Under the pieces are notes generated by a model. That model was not told the origin of the DNA. It did not search any database and worked only from the letters and a program-made list of their open reading frames with translations. From Actinomycetota bacterium (GTDB taxonomy: Bacteria; Actinomycetota; Actinomycetes; Nanopelagicales; Nanopelagicaceae): a stretch of DNA of 6,145 nucleotides. The DNA lies in assembly GCA_009700405.1 (NCBI GenBank), contig WLMD01000099.1, forward strand, positions 1 through 6,145, in the 5' to 3' direction. Below, piece by piece: positions 5,750-6,145 of the stretch. How positions within the stretch are numbered: position 1 is the first letter of the stretch; each line of letters starts with the position of its first letter. A program made the translations under genes and the position numbers.

Positions 5750-5777
5750 AACCCGGTGGTTTTTATGCCACCGGGTT
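5750..5777 (-). terminator. Hairpin after tuf, probable (weak-tailed) terminator or attenuator
   Basis: A perfect 10-bp inverted repeat, AACCCGGTGG at 5750-5759 and CCACCGGGTT at 5768-5777, encloses an 8-nt loop. It begins 24 nt downstream of the tuf stop, the place expected for a tuf terminator. In the tuf transcript the 3' arm is followed by TAATCAAAAATTTAAATAAG, which is AU-rich but not a real U-tract. The U-run is limited to the two Us closing the stem plus one more. Termination may therefore be partial, which would let tuf transcripts continue into rpsJ. No other stem of comparable strength is visible in the gap. Confidence 0.7.
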
Positions 5778-5800
5778 CAACCCGTGCAATTTCCTACTAT

Positions 5801-6145
5801 TTACTTCTTGATCTTTACAACACGACCAGCACCAACGGTGCGGCCACCTTCGCGGATAGCAAAGCGCAGTCCGTCTTCCATAGCGATTGGTTGAATAAGC
5901 GCTACGGCTAATTCAATGTTGTCGCCAGGCATGACCATTTCAGTTCCTTCTGGAAGCGTTACGACGCCTGTGACGTCAGTAGTGCGGAAGTAGAACTGTG
6001 GACGGTAGTTGTTAAAGAATGGAGTGTGACGTCCGCCTTCATCCTTTGAAAGGATGTAAACAGAAGCATCGAACTCTGTGTGAGGTGTAATGGAGCCTGG
6101 CTTGCAGACAACCTGTCCACGCTCTACATCTTCACGCTTTAGTCC
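5801..6145 (-). CDS. tuf: Elongation factor Tu, C-terminal part (5' end outside window)
   Basis: EF-Tu is the GTPase that brings aminoacyl-tRNA to the ribosomal A site. The frame is open from the right edge to a TAA at 5803-5801 and gives the last 114 residues of a protein usually about 395 long. It begins in domain 2 (GLKREDVERGQVVCKPG). It then covers domain 3 with PHTEFDASVYILSKDEGGRH, TPFFNNYRPQFYFRTTDVTG, MVMPGDNIEL and the closing GLRFAIREGGRTVGAGR before the end VVKIKK. The GTPase domain is not in the window. Nothing in the fragment is truncated or frameshifted. tuf directly ahead of rpsJ is the common arrangement in actinobacteria (rpsL-rpsG-fusA-tuf then the S10 operon), but the genes upstream cannot be seen here. 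Confidence 0.98.
   Translation of the reverse strand, partial: GLKREDVERGQVVCKPGSITPHTEFDASVYILSKDEGGRHTPFFNNYRPQFYFRTTDVTGVVTLPEGTEMVMPGDNIELAVALIQPIAMEDGLRFAIREGGRTVGAGRVVKIKK

Larger units (their letters stand above)
5676..5800 (-). promoter_or_regulatory. tuf-rpsJ intergenic region, S10 operon leader
   Basis: This 125-nt stretch is the only substantial non-coding region in the window. In transcription order it holds the short tuf 3' untranslated region, the hairpin, an AT-rich linker, the tandem repeat array and the rpsJ ribosome binding site. If the S10 operon has its own promoter within the window, it must lie here or in the tuf coding end. One weak match is TTGCAC (5784-5789), a 16-nt spacer, then CATAAA (5762-5767), with three and four of six consensus bases. 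There is no room for, and no sign of, a long structured leader like the one L4 binds in E. coli. Confidence 0.4.

Overview
The window is the 5' two-thirds of a bacterial S10-type ribosomal protein operon, read entirely on the minus strand (high to low coordinates). It is preceded by the 3' end of the gene for elongation factor Tu. In transcription order it holds tuf (C-terminal part) - rpsJ - rplC - rplD - rplW - rplB - rpsS - rplV - rpsC - rplP - rpmC - rpsQ - rplN (lacking only its last two residues and stop). This order is the textbook one. I see no inserted gene, mobile element, CRISPR array, RNA gene or broken gene.

Organism: the proteins look actinobacterial. The S3 N-terminus is of that type and S3 has a long Ala/Pro/Arg-rich C-terminal tail. 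L3 carries the sequence GSIGACSTPGR, and tuf sits directly upstream of rpsJ. Base composition is moderate and AT-rich between tuf and rpsJ, unlike high-GC soil actinomycetes. Together with the very tight packing this suggests a streamlined, lower-GC actinobacterium such as a freshwater planktonic lineage (Nanopelagicales/acI-like). The phylum call is fairly firm; the lineage call is a guess from style and not from a search.

Layout: 1-361 L14; 381-659 S17; 656-871 L29; 871-1284 L16; 1285-2127 S3; 2127-2510 (or 2528) L22; 2503-2784 S19; 2793-3626 L2; 3657-3947 L23; 3944-4630 L4; 4633-5349 L3; 5367-5675 S10; 5676-5800 the only real intergenic region; 5801-6145 EF-Tu C-terminus. The ten junctions downstream of L3 and the L3/S10 junction run from an 8-nt overlap to a 30-nt gap. 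Several are ATGA or TAATG overlaps whose Shine-Dalgarno sequences lie inside the upstream gene, so translational coupling is expected along the operon.

The 125-nt tuf-rpsJ gap is the one place with unexplained structure. It has a perfect 10-bp hairpin with an 8-nt loop after tuf, a smaller hairpin that competes for the same arm, and a 48-bp array of TTGTAATAAG/TTAAATAAG units ending at the S10 ribosome binding site. The second point worth attention is the rplV start, where a GTG with a well-placed Shine-Dalgarno is better supported than the upstream ATG. I found no sign of a previously undescribed system; this is mostly ordinary, highly conserved core genome.
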